Notes under the pieces: generated by a model
What the model was told of the DNA's origin: nothing
What the model saw: the letters and a program-made list of their open reading frames with translations, nothing else
Databases searched by the model: none
Assembly: GCF_030052815.1 (NCBI RefSeq)
Contig: NC_079500.1
Span: forward strand, 7,648,298-7,712,297
Reading direction: 5' to 3'
DNA: 64,000 nucleotides
From: Hevea brasiliensis
Lineage: Eukaryota; Streptophyta; Magnoliopsida; Malpighiales; Euphorbiaceae
Part shown: piece after piece, positions 25,501-48,377 of the stretch
Layout of the letters: each line of letters begins with the position of its first letter
Position numbering within the stretch: position 1 is the first letter of the stretch
Translations under genes and position numbers: made by a program

Positions 25501-25831
25501 GATTGATGTGCCACCTTACACAGATGCTCCAGAGTTGTGTGGGCTTGTTTTAAGGTATCATCTGCTTGTGCTTCAAAGGGAAGAAGTTCACTAAAGAGAG
25601 GGTAATGACAGGATCAAATATCATGAGGACGTTTAAAGCACATGATTTCGCAAAGGCAAGCTCAGGCAAGGGGGTGAAGCTCGAGGATTTGATCCTGTGT
25701 GTTCTCCATACACTGGGGTGGAGCTCAGGCATCATCAAACTATGTCTCTAGCTAAAGCTGCTGTTCCCTTCCGGGAGATTGGCCTCAGACACTTCTGTGT
25801 GGATCCAAAAGCACCAGGCGTAAGACTCACC

Positions 25832-25904
<73 letters not shown>

Positions 25905-26443
25905 AATTTCCTGTTGCCAAGGTTTCAGGTTATTAACTATCCAATGTTTCAGACTGATTCCATCACAGTTTTGGATTCCAATACCATCATTATTTAAAAT
26001 CTTGTTTACTAAGACAAATTATTATATGCTCCCATTACAATGTGCCGGCTCGTGGGGGGGGCACAGTGTCTCCGGTGCATAGAATAATTTTTCAAGAAAT
26101 GCACATAATCAGAATCGGATTTGATCGTTTTAGCTCGATTCCACTGCACTAATTTCTTATTCAATTATTTGAAAAACCCTCAAATGGGCTTCTTTTTTAT
26201 TATTAAAATCTGTGAATATGCTGATGCAGAAGAGATGATTTTCTTCATTCGTTTTCTCTATTGCAGAGGCTTCCAATTGTTGGAATCCTAACACGGCATG
26301 ATTTTGTGCCAGAGCACATATTAGGCCGTTATCCGCGTATCAACCACCACAAACAAGGCGCTTCATTAATTTTTTACTGTGCCATTATCAATATACTTTT
26401 GCCTTGTTGTCTCCATTATCAGTTTCTTTTGGATGTACAATAA
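22550..26443 (+). pseudogene. CLC-type anion channel/transporter pseudogene (CLC-c-like)
   Basis: Exon remnants: 22550-22734 (MEVKMGYSREG ... REPLLLRNRKNNTSQIAI), 22995-23195, 23648-23825, 24270 to about 24545, 24715-25819 and 26267-26443. Family signatures are clear: GLGTGLVGFFNNIAV, AAAGSCIPEVKAYLNG, GVAAGFVVGKEGPMV, AIPSGLFIPVILAGASYG, FLGGTMRMTVSVCVILLELT and CBS-domain pieces (FKGKKFTKERVMTGS, RLPIVGILTRHDFVPEHIL). Lesions: in-frame TGA at 23074-23076 inside the first membrane helix; filter motif GSGIPE read as GSCIPE; a deletion near 24330 that removes about 90 family residues and shifts frame; loss of the donor near 24540; a frameshift near 25575; and a deletion near 25690 in the CBS region. 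The intact family members move chloride or nitrate at endomembranes. The Ser in the filter motif points to the CLC-c/b side. The broken reading frame makes a working channel very unlikely. Confidence 0.88.
25836..25901. repeat. (TA)n microsatellite
   Basis: About 33 TA units in the last intron of the CLC pseudogene, just after the donor at 25820. Confidence 0.95.
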
Positions 26444-27767
26444 TGAATTTTGTGTATTAATAGTGAAATTTACTACCTTAAAATCTACAAAATCTATGTT
26501 GTAGCATAGGATTTTTGGTCTGTTATGAACTCAAGACACGAGATATATAGTGAAACTCACCATAAGTCGCATATATTTGTATTTTGAGTCTATGGTGAAT
26601 TAAGTCTAAGTAAGGATTTTTAAATTTAAAAGATAAAATTTAGAATTGATATTAATAAACGAATGATTTCATTTGTTTGGTGCAGTATAGTAAGTGTAAT
26701 TAAGTGATTTTTAAATTAAAATTAAGAATTATATAAATTAATTGATGCATTTCTAAAAGAATCCTTGTTTTTCTTTTTTTTTTTTAATATATTTTTTAAT
26801 CATTACTGTAAATAAAATAAAATATAAGTATGAGTTGCATGATACATACATATTTGTCTCCAATTCGAGCATATGTTTTCATTTTTTTTTTTATAAAGCA
26901 TACATATATTTTTTATTTTAATTGATTATCCTCTCTTCTTATTAGACTTAAAAAAAGAAGGTTAGAATTTAATTTTTTTTTTAAATGTAACGATCAATGA
27001 ATTCATTAAATACCTATACACTCTGTCATTAATGATATTATCCTTGATGTTACTGTCCGTGTATGCATGTGTTTTATTTATAGATAAAAAAAAATGTGTT
27101 TGAGTGAAAATAAGGGAGAACTGAGTGTTTTAACGTGCCCTTAATTTAAGTTTGTGAGTGAATCGAGCATGCTTAGAGGCTGGTCTTTTGAGATTTTATA
27201 TTAAATATAGAGTGTGCGTATGTATGAATTATAAAAAAATAAAAATTTTATTAAAATTATTATAATTTTAATAACAGTCTATTTCTATCAATATCATTAT
27301 AGATATACGTCTTCTCCTTTGTTTGCTTTTATGGAAAATATTATCCGAAAAATATTTTTTTTTAGATCTTTTAACATTTGGGTATTTAAATAATGAGTTA
27401 ATAGAAAAAAAAAATCATGATGAAGAGAAATTAAATTATTTTTAAGAAAAATAATTTTTTTTAGATTGATAATATTATTAAAATATAAAAAAATATATAT
27501 ATATATACTATTAATTTAATATTATAATTAAATAATAAAAAATATTTCACAAAAATATTTTTTATATATAAATTATTATTAAAAAATTAAATTATATAAA
27601 AAGTAATATTTAATTTATACATTCTTGTTGAAATTTCTAAAAAAAAAAAAATTGAAATGACCGATTAGGTCTTGTGAAATGATATACATGTATATGATTA
27701 AAAGTGAAAATTTTAAATAAAATTATTGTACCACAATATGATTATGACTATTAATTACAGTGAATCT

Positions 27768-27804
<37 letters not shown>

Positions 27805-28026
27805 GTAATGAGACTATATCTATTATACACAATGAATAAATTCTGTCATTACATGAAACTGGTGGCCCACTCCTTCAACGTCTACCATCACTCCAGAGTG
27901 TACGTCCACCACAAAACCCACCCCACTCTCCAGATATCTAGTAACCACAATTCCACAATCCACAGAATTTGTTTTTTTTTTTTCCTAATTCTTTTTAATA
28001 CTATTGTCCTGATATAATTACATGTT
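26444..28026. other. AT-rich intergenic region
   Basis: No gene or clear element recognised. Long A/T runs; (AAT)n microsatellite at 27769-27804. Confidence 0.5.
27769..27804. repeat. (AAT)n microsatellite
   Basis: About twelve AAT units, ending in AATAGTAATG. Confidence 0.9.
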
Positions 28027-28539
28027 TAAGATCTTATGCAATGGTCAGACTCCAATCACTACAAGAATTATCTGCTTTAATCGTAATCCTCACGGTTTTA
28101 GTCTATAGATGGAATGGAAAACTTCTTAGAGGTCACCCATTCTAGGATTTCTCTCAAATGAGCACGTTTAATCCTAGAGTTCTTTCAAATCTCCAGGCTA
28201 TTCCACTAAAAGATTATTCTAGTGTTTGGAGCTTGACCGTTACAATCAGTATCAAAGCCAAAAGCTCCCTCATTACGGTGTGACAAGTGAGGACACTTGT
28301 GGAAGCTGGTGGGCCACAAGACCCAAAGATAGTGCCCCAGTGATTTCATTGGACGCGGCAAAAAGCTCCTTAAAAGATGGGGAATATGTCCCATATCGGA
28401 ATGGGAGTAAAAAGTAATGATATATAAAATGGGAGAACTAATCACTAGATGTGCCTTTTGGTGGAATGGCCTGGAGAGTTGGAAGAACGCCAGGATTAAG
28501 CGTGCTTGCTTGAGAGAAATCCTAGAATGTGTGACCTCC

Positions 28540-31500
28540 TGTAATACCCCTAATTTTTAAATTTATTATTTATGGGTAACTATTAATATTTTATTTTATT
28601 TAAATTTTGGAAAAATTATTTGAAATTTTTTAAAATTTTGAAATCGGGTTCGATTTTTTAAAAATATAAAACTTTGATGATTTTTAAAAATTAATTTAAA
28701 GACTACGTGGTAAAACTAAAAATATATTTAGACCTTACGAATTTTTCTGAGTTTTTTAGAATTTTTTCAAAATTTTTGGGCCTTATTTTTTGTCCCAAGG
28801 TAGAGTAAAAATTTAATTTCAGGTATTCTGAATAGAACCGGTAGAACTGAACCGAATCGAATCGGACCGATCGAATCAAACCGGTCCCTTTCTTCTTTTT
28901 TCTTCTCCTTTATTCTCTCTCCCCGATGCCATTTTCTTCCTCCCGTTTCTCTCTCCTCCCTCTCCCTCTGCGCCGACCACTCTCCCCCACCCCTCCCCGC
29001 GCTGTCGCCGACCTTCCCCACCCCTCCCTCACCGCAGGCTGGCCTCTAGGCCGTCGGAAAATCCCCCAGAAGTCTCCTCCACGCGTGTTTGCCGCTTCGA
29101 CTTCCCGGGCCGATTTCAGCCAATCCGGCCATCAATCGGACAGGGTCTTATCCCAAAATATATCTACACCTTGAGAATTTTCCATAGACACCAAGAATAC
29201 AAAAATCCATCTAGCGGTTTGTCTAATTTTTACTCGGAAAGTTTTAGCTCATTTTGATTTTTGAGCTAGATTTCTCAAAAACCGTAAACCCCACAAAAAA
29301 TCTGAGAGTACCAAAGTGCTCCACTCGTTAAGAGCTTCGCGGCAATACCCATTTCGAATTTTTCTGACACCAGGGGTCTCATGGAACTTCGCAGTGTTTT
29401 TCTGAGTACTAAATGAGCTTAATAAATTTTTTAAAAATTATGTACTAACCCCCGTGTTGTGGGCTTTGCGTAGGTATCTTCAATTAGCGAAAATTCAATA
29501 GTTACTCGGGTTTGCAATTTCAGGCCTGGCAGGCAGGCTACCGAAAAAGTTTTAGAATTTGATCGAAATTATAGGCTATCCCACCATTTGCAGATGTTCT
29601 GGACGTGTTTCCAATGTTGGAATTGGCATAGGTAAACCCAAACGTTACTTTTTCTTAATTATCTAGTGCCTAATTTCGATTAAAAATCTATAAAATATTC
29701 ATGGTAGGTTAAAAAATTATAATTCCTTTTGCATTTGCTTAATAATATTGCTAAAGACCGCAGGGCAAAATTTTAGAATTTTTAGAGCTCATTTGGGCAG
29801 TTTTTGCAAAAGGGTTAATTGTGGGGACTAAATTGTAATTTTTCAAATTGTGGTTGTTGACTGTTTGGATGGGCTCAAGAGGGGCCATGCAATGTGATTG
29901 AGTTGTGGATGTATGACTTGTGAATATAGAGTGCATTTTGAGCCCTTTTGTAGGTTGGGTAGGTTATAGGTATAGGGGAGACTCTGCCAGATTTTCGGCA
30001 CGACTTAGGGTGTCTTTGGTCATTTTTACACTTGTATTAAGTCAAATATATTAAATAATTGTAATGAAATTTGTCAGGTGAGTCGAGACAGCCTTCCTCC
30101 TCCGCCCAGTCGCCGCAGTGACCTCGATTTGAGTCTGTAAGTAAAATATTAATTTTAATTATAATTTCAATATTATTATATGTTCAGGCATGCCCATGCA
30201 TCACTTATAAATATGTATCTATGTAGTTAAACACTAGGCACGTTTTATATTGCATTCTTAATTGATGAAGTGCCAAAGATGTTGTTTATGGTAATTTGGA
30301 GCAGTGTGCGTGCGTGTGGTGTGTAGTATTGGATATGGGTAGGACGGGTAGACGCGGCTTGAGAGACACTCGCTGGGACCCGATCCTTTATGGATAAGTC
30401 GAGGTAGGCACGGCTCGAGATGATCTCGCTGGCCCCCGCATATGGTTTATCAAGCGAAAGTCTGGCTTGTTCGCTGGCAGAAGTTGAATTAAGAGAGCTG
30501 TATAAGGGATCAGCTCCCATATATGTGGGATCAGCTCTCATATATGTATTGTTTGAAACATTATTAGGTGTGTGAGTACTCCAATTTGCCTTTTTGCTAT
30601 TATGATGTGATGTGTATGAAAATTATGATGATGTTACATTCCACTATTTAGGATGCATTAGCTTTAGATAACTATAGAAATTATAGTTAAAATTAATATT
30701 TTACTCTCTAAGTCGAACGCTCACTCTTGTTCACCTTATTTTTTCATGATTCAGGAGATCTCTTATTGAGTTCTAACCTATTTCTCTCCCTCGCAAGTCA
30801 TCTATTTATGTTTTGTGATATTTTGTATAATTTTGCTAACTTCTAGAATTATGCATGTGTTAGAGATACTTACATGATTTGGGTCTGTATTATAATTGCC
30901 ATGTTGGATCTATAAACGTATTGAATACATGTATGATTGGACTAGATGTGGGAGCTAAGCTCCCATTTGATTCTATGATATTATGATTATGTGAAGGGTG
31001 AGCTAAGCTCCCCATAAACAATATATTGTGTTTACAGGTCGGGTGAATAAAAAACTTCCTATTGTATGGTCTACATTATGGTCAAATTTTGTCCGGTTGA
31101 ATTCTTAAATTGGGCCTAAAATGGGTCTTAGGATTAGTTTGAGGAATAGTTAGACTTAGGGGTGGCATTTTGGACATGACCCCCGAACACGATACGAATA
31201 CGATACGAAAATATAGAGTTTGAGTTAGGCTTATTCGTGTTTGTGTCGATCCATTTATGATACGGTTATAATCGTGTTGTGTCACGGGTTAACCCGCTAA
31301 CCCTACTTGACACGTTTATGACACGATTTAATATTCGTGTCACGTGTTAACCCGTGACTCACTAACCCATTTGACCCAGTATGACCCATGAACCCACTTA
31401 TGTAGCGTGTTAAATGGGTTATTTCGTGTAAAATGGTTCATGTCGTATTGAATACACCTAATGCAATTTAATATTAATCATGTCATGTCATGTAGCCTGT

Positions 31501-31720
31501 ATAATAGAAGGGTCGTGCTCGGATTTAAATTTTTGACACGATTTATTAATCGTGTCATGTTCATATCAACCTTAATCGTATTCATGTCGCGTATTGACAC
31601 GACACGAACACGACTCATCAACCCGAATTGCCACCCCTAGTTAGGCTTACAATGGGCCTCGGAGGCTTTAGGCTGGCCCATGTCCTAATGCCGGTCCAGC
31701 TCATAGGTTGGGCTGTGACA
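28540..31720 (+). mobile_element. Solo LTR of a Ty3-type retrotransposon
   Basis: Begins TGTAATACCCCTAA and ends GGCTGTGACA. It is homologous over most of its length to the LTR at 60249-61964, including the AGGTATCYTCAATTMGCG block, the GGACGGGTAGACRCGGCTTG block and the terminal CTAATGCCGGTCC block. The sequence after the last base is the other half of the TRIM-like LTR, not a primer site, so this is a solo LTR. The host sequence GACCTCCTGAGAAG is split with an overlap of TCC(TG), compatible with a short target duplication. It contains a hAT-type insertion at 31157-31639. Its first ~900 bp (28570-29455) have no counterpart in the second LTR. Confidence 0.75.
31157..31639. mobile_element. hAT-type non-autonomous DNA transposon
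   Basis: 483 bp with terminal inverted repeats TAGGGGTGGCATTTTGG and (from the other end) TAGGGGTGGCAATTCGGG. Flanked by 8-bp duplications GTTAGACT (31149-31156) and GTTAGGCT (31640-31647), one mismatch. The empty site is visible as CAGTTAGGCTTAC in the other LTR at about 61881. TIR start TAGGG and an 8-bp duplication fit the hAT superfamily. The interior is built from short repeats of CACGA/GTCGTGT/GACACG type and codes for nothing. Confidence 0.85.
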
Positions 31721-32297
31721 TCCTGAGAAGTTCTCTACTCCACCTATGAGACAAAACCGTGAGTCTTATGACCAAAGCGGATAATTTCTTTAGTTGTTGT
31801 AGCCTGACCATTACATCTTATATTATCACATAACATGGTCCTGATACTCGAAAAAAAAATCATGGTGACCTGATAATTGACCTTTGGTATTGAAGATTTT
31901 TTTTTTACTTGAATTTGATACTCATTATAAAACTGAAAGTGTTTAACTTAATTTATAAAATTAATTTGTAAATACTAAGTGTTTATAATCTAATTTAAGT
32001 TTATAAATATTTAAAATTTTAAATAAATAAATATTTATTTAAAATACTTATAAATTATTAATAAATAGTTTAATGTGTTTGACAAAAAATAATTTTTGAG
32101 TATATTTATTATTACAATAATTGAAAATAATACCAAATAAGATTTATAATGAAATTTTAAAAATTAAATAAAAATAATATAGTAAAATATTTAATCAAAC
32201 TAACTTATAAGCATAAAAATGAAAAGTTGAATTCTCTAATTTATATTTTTTAATTATATGCTTAAATTATAAGACTAAAAATTATTATAAATAAATA

Positions 32298-32439
32298 CTC
32301 AACTCAACTAAGCCTTTATCCCAAAAATTTGGGGTCGGCTATATGGATTCGCTTTTTCCACTCTGAACGATTTTGGGTTAAATCCTCAGAAATGTGTAAT
32401 GCTTCTAAATCCTCTGAACGATTTTTTAATGTGTAATGC
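32298..32439 (-). mobile_element. 5'-truncated RTE copy (142 bp)
   Basis: Matches the last ~130 bp of the RTE elements in minus orientation (CTCAACTCAACTAAGCC to AATGCTTCTAAAT, then a repeated piece CTCTGAACGATTTTTTAATG). Exact 13-bp target duplication TTATAAATAAATA at 32285-32297 and 32440-32452. An extreme 5' truncation typical of target-primed insertion. Confidence 0.85.
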
Positions 32440-32527
32440 TTATAAATAAATAAATTATCTAATTTTTAAAGTTTATAAATTGACTTGATTAATTTATAAA
32501 TTAAGATAAATACCCTTTAAATAAATA

Positions 32528-32530
<3 letters not shown>

Positions 32531-32569
<39 letters not shown>
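32531..32569. repeat. (AT)n microsatellite
   Basis: About 19 AT units. Confidence 0.9.
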
Positions 32570-32574
<5 letters not shown>

Positions 32575-34324
32575 TGAGTTTTCAATATAAAAAAAAAATT
32601 AAATGAGTTTTAACTTTTTTAGATAATAATAAATAAATTTAAGATAAATTTAAATAATTAAAAATAAATTTTAATTAAATTTATAATAAATTTAAATTTT
32701 AAAAATATTTAAATTTAAATTTAAATTTGAGTAAAGCCATTTTCATGGATGTTTTTCATCCTAAATGTGATAACTCATTTAATGAGATAATTCAAAATCT
32801 ATTAACAAAGTTATATAGGATGAATGGGCCTGGTGGGGGAGCAATGGTTCCACTGCCCCCTCTCTAATGAACTAAAATGTTATAAAAAAATAAAAAATAA
32901 AATATGATATATTAAAGTTTTATAGCATTCAACTCGCTAATTTTAAATTTTAATAAAATAATATTTTATTAATAAAAATATTTTTATAAATTAATTTATT
33001 CCTCTTTAAAAATAAAATAATTAAATTATGGTTTTGTTAGGAGTAACTTATAAGTTATATTTTTTTTTATTTGAATAATATTTTTTTGTTTTAATTTTCA
33101 TATACAATAGTTGAAATAATTTTATCTTATAGTAAATATCCATAAAAAAATATACAAATGAATAAATTAATTTCCTAATTTATTGATAAAAATAAATTTG
33201 ATTCCTAGTTAATATAATGTTGGACTCTTAACAATAAAATTATCCATCTCTATTAAAAAAAAGATATATATATTTTTTTTAATTTAATGAGTCAATTATA
33301 ATTGATAAGTTACGTAGCGAAAAATAACTCTTTTCCTTTCTTATCGTAAATATGAATACTTGTAGAATAATAAAGATATTTGAACTCGAAATTTTTTCGC
33401 TTTAAAGTGTAACCAAACTATTATGGGTGACATTAAAAAAGGGTCACATTAAAAAAACAAATTAATGATTAAAATTAATAAACTTCAGTTCCTTACTTAA
33501 ACTAATATATTGTTATTGTGTGAATTATTAGCCTAACAATTGAGGTGGGATTAGACATAATTATATAATGCAAAAGTTATCTTCAGTGCATTAATCATAT
33601 TTATCTGAGGTTTTGTATACAAATCATATCAAAAGTCTCCTTTATTATGTAAAACTTGAGAGTTGCAAATTCATTTTTCTAATAAGGTACTTATTAGTAA
33701 TATTAAAAATATTGGATCCAAGCCTTGTTTTTTTTTTTTTTTTGCTTAATCTTACTAAAGATATATCATTCACTGATAAATTTAGGTTTAAGTATACTTC
33801 CATAATCTCAACCTCTTAATAAAAAAAGCTTTTTCTTTCTCCACAATATAAAAAATAACAAGAGTAAAGCTTTGGTTCTTACATAAAAAATTAAACTACT
33901 AACCAACCATATTGAACTGTATAGTCTAAAATTTAACTTTTGAAAAAATTTAATTTTTTTATTGTTAAGTTTAAATAATAAATATTAATTAAAATTTAAT
34001 TTTTACATTTAAATACATTTTATGTTAAATTTATTTTAACATTTAAAATTATAAAAATATGCTAACATATAAAAGCTTTTTTTTTGTATTATTAATATGG
34101 CAAAATACTAATTAATTGATCTATTAATAAACAAATTTTTTATATGATATAATTTCTGTTGAAAAGGCTTGCAAAATTTTTTTTTTTTTGTTTATAAAGT
34201 TTTTTTTTAAGAAAAAATTTTTTTTTCTATTAAAAAAATTTACTTGGCATATCACTTTGAAATAATAATAAAAATGTTTTTTAGCAAAATAATTTCCAAC
34301 AACCACACAAAGAGTAAGTGCCTA

Positions 34325-34790
34325 TTTGCAATTGTGTTTAGAGGTCTAAAATTATATTTTTGAATAAAAGTATCATTTTAATGCTTGTTTGACATCCTAT
34401 TTGGAGGACTAAAATTATTTTTCTGAATAAAATTACTATTTAAATACTGTTAAAAAAATAATTTAGAAAAAGTTATTTTGTTATTTTATTATTCATATAA
34501 CTAAATTTATTAAAATTAATTTTAAATTATTTTTTAATACTCTCTGACTAATATATCTAAAAAAGTAATTTTTTTCAACAGCAATTTCAATATCAATGCC
34601 AAACAAGTCCCTAGATGATGTTGAAAAAATCAATTTAAAAAAATTATTTTTTTATTTTAGTATTATTATGACTAAAATTTATCAAATTTAATTTAAATTA
34701 TTTTTAATATTCTCTAACAAATATATCTACAAAAATAATTTTTTTAAATAATAATTTTAATAATAATATTAAATAGGCTCTAAATAACAT
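34325..34790. repeat. AT-rich internally duplicated block
   Basis: Two diverged direct copies of about 165-175 bp, roughly 34440-34615 and 34620-34790. Shared landmarks are AATACTCTCTGACTAATATATCT versus AATATTCTCTAACAAATATATCT in short form, and CAAACAAGTCCCTAG versus AATAGGCTCTAA. A smaller duplication (GAGGTCTAAAATTAT / GAGGACTAAAATTAT) precedes them. Possibly an old MITE tandem; no ends were defined. Confidence 0.5.
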
Positions 34791-35839
34791 TAAAATTGTA
34801 TAAAAAAATCCACAATTTGATATATTTGCATTAAAAGACAAAAATAAAAAGGAGAATACTCATAGTGCCTTCTTGCAAAAGTACAAACTTCATGCTTGAA
34901 AGCTTTATTTCTTATTTATTTATTTATTATTAAAATTAAAATTTAATATCTTATTATTAAATTAGATATTTTAATTTAGTGGTATTAAAATAGTTTTTGA
35001 AGTTTTAAAGTTTTGAATTCATATTTTAATAAAATTAATTAGATTTTTAAGATTAAAAAGGTATTTAGAAATATATAATTTTAAATATTATTTAAAAATA
35101 ATTTAAGAAATTAATTTATTATTTCTTGAAATAAATAAATTTATTATTTTTATTAATAAAATATTTTAAATTTAAATTTTACTTAATCTATATATATAAA
35201 ATAAGAAAATATTTTTATGGTGCTATCAAATAGTATTGTCCTTTATAATATTAGTATTATCTTTGATATTGCCCACGTAACATTTTCTATTTAATTCTCT
35301 TTTATTCTTCTTTTAATTTTATAAAATTTTGATATTTTAAATAATAAAAATAATCATATAATTTAACTAATTTAAAATAATTCTATATCTTTAAGTAATG
35401 TTGTGATTATATTATTATATTTTTATTAAAAATTTAAGAAAAAAATTTAATAAAATATATAAAAGTATATTTAATTAATAAAAAATAAAAAATATTGTAG
35501 TTTTAATTAATCTTTTTATCATATTATTGTATTTTTATACTTTTATTATGAAATTTTCATTAAAAAATTTGATGATAAAAAATTAATTAAAAATATAAAA
35601 TAATATTTAAATAATAAAAATAAAGTATATAAAAATATAATATGAAATAATTAATAAAAAATTAAGATATTATTATTTACATTTAAATTATTAATAACCA
35701 CACTATCGCTAATTTTTAATATTTAATATTTTTTTATTAATATATTTAAAATTTAATACCGAGCAGACATTCGTACTAATGAAATGAGTTAAAATTTTAA
35801 TTTTTTTAATAAAAATTTAAAACCTGAAATTCAAGAATT

Positions 35840-36105
35840 TTGGGTTTTAAAAAAGAGATTCTGTTCGATTGCATCGTAAACCAAACCAAAAAGCCAACAG
35901 AAAGCACCCTTTTCAAATGCATTTATCATTACTTCTATTTCTCAATTTTTGATTTCAATCTTCCTTCTCCAGATCCAATCTTAGGGTTTCTCTTCTTCTG
36001 CATCTCTTCATTTCGATCTCTATTTTCCTATGCAAAATTTGTGCCTCTTTGCTTTTGAATCCGTTAATCCTTAGAAGTATAGATTGATAGATAGGTATAT
36101 TGAAT
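35840..36105 (+). promoter_or_regulatory. Probable 5' leader of the DRP2 gene
   Basis: Pyrimidine-rich stretch (CTTCCTTCTCCAG, TTTCTCTTCTTCTGC) directly before the ATG, clearly different from the AT-rich DNA upstream. Transcription start not assignable by eye. Confidence 0.4.
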
Positions 36106-47320
<11,215 letters not shown>

Positions 47321-47868
47321 ATAAAAAGTTTGATACCCAATTTGATTATTCATGCATATTCTTGTGGATGGGAGCTAGCTCTCCTCCCACTCCAGGTGGA
47401 GAGCGTTTCTCAAGCACACATCCATGTCATAGTAGCTTTTGTAGAAGTGTAATAGGTATGTAGATATATATTGCAGTTACATGTGGTTCATTTTAATATG
47501 TATCAATGCTCTGTTCATTAAATTTTTCCCATTTTCCATTTTGTTGTTAGGCGCGTGGGACGAGGCCATCTCTAACCAATTTCCAATCAGATGCTTCGCT
47601 TGTATTTGTTGTACTGAATGTTTAGTAGAAAAGTAATTTTTTTCCCCACGGCTTAACCTTTGAACATAGAAGTTGTAATTTAATTTGATTCACCTATTTT
47701 AATTTTGACAGTTGAAGTCAAATTAAGTAAATTAATTCAATTATAGCGAATTTATCAAAATTGAAAGTTTAATTCTAATTAAAATTATCCATATTAGAAC
47801 TACTGAGCTAAATTGTCATTTGATTTTTTTTTATAAATTCTTTAGGCCTAATCTAAACCACCATAGTC

Positions 47869-47906
<38 letters not shown>

Positions 47907-48377
47907 TAAAGTCGATCCAATAATAAACCACCGTTGTTAAAGTCGATCCAAATCGATCTGGTAAAGGGACCAGATGAATGGATTAGATTGGTTCGATGAA
48001 AAAACCGGATAAACAAGGAAGTAGTTCAACAAATGAATTAAATGAATAAATGGTTTAAGGGTGATTAAAAATTAATTAAATATACATAATTAATTAAATA
48101 TAACATCTTTAAAATAAATAATTAAATAAAATTAATTAACTTTTAATTATTGAAAATAAAATTTTAATATTTATCAAGTTATTTTTAATAAATTTTAATA
48201 GCATTTTATGCATAAAATTTTTCTTAAATAATATATCTATATTTTGTTTTTCCAAAAATGTACAAAAAGTGCTGTTCTACTTCTATATATATATATACAA
48301 ATTCTTGGAAGTATAAATTTACAGAATGATCACAAAGACCAACTACTAATTTTATTTACGTCTACACCATTGCTCGT
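47321..48377. other. Intergenic between convergent DRP2 and DUF482 genes
   Basis: Starts with the DRP2 3' UTR. 47869-47908 is an (AAT)n(ATT)n microsatellite that forms its own hairpin. Around 47905-47955 the phrase AAAGTCGATCCAA is repeated. 48050-48300 is AT-rich; the DUF482 3' UTR lies just before 48378. Confidence 0.5.
47869..47908. repeat. (AAT)n(ATT)n palindromic microsatellite
   Basis: Eight AAT units followed directly by about five ATT units, giving a perfect inverted repeat. Confidence 0.9.

Larger units (their letters stand above)
28028..31820 (+). mobile_element. TRIM-like LTR element with inverted 5' LTR copy, interrupted
   Basis: A short non-coding LTR element. The right LTR starts TGTCCCATATCGG at 28387, is cut at about 28540 by another LTR, and resumes at 31721-31812, ending TGACCATTACA. 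Just before it is a purine tract (AAAAGATGGGGA, 28372-28383). The short interior (about 145 bp) starts with a primer-site-like CAGTATCAAAGCC at 28247-28259 after an LTR-like end TTGACCGTTACA. The left LTR copy (28028-28220) is inverted relative to the right one instead of direct. No protein is encoded, so movement would depend on another element's enzymes. Family type inferred only. Confidence 0.55.
31821..36105. other. AT-rich intergenic region upstream of the dynamin gene
   Basis: Little but A/T-rich sequence. It holds a short RTE tail copy (32298-32439), a TA microsatellite (32531-32569) and an internally duplicated AT-rich block (34325-34790). From about 35840 the sequence changes to a pyrimidine-rich, more GC-containing leader with CTTAGGGTTTCTC (35980) leading to the DRP2 start. 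Confidence 0.5.

Noticed and set aside
28767..29174. Overlapping open frames in a GC-richer stretch of the solo LTR
   Set aside because: Within an LTR, low-complexity, absent from the other LTR copy's corresponding part; no protein family seen.
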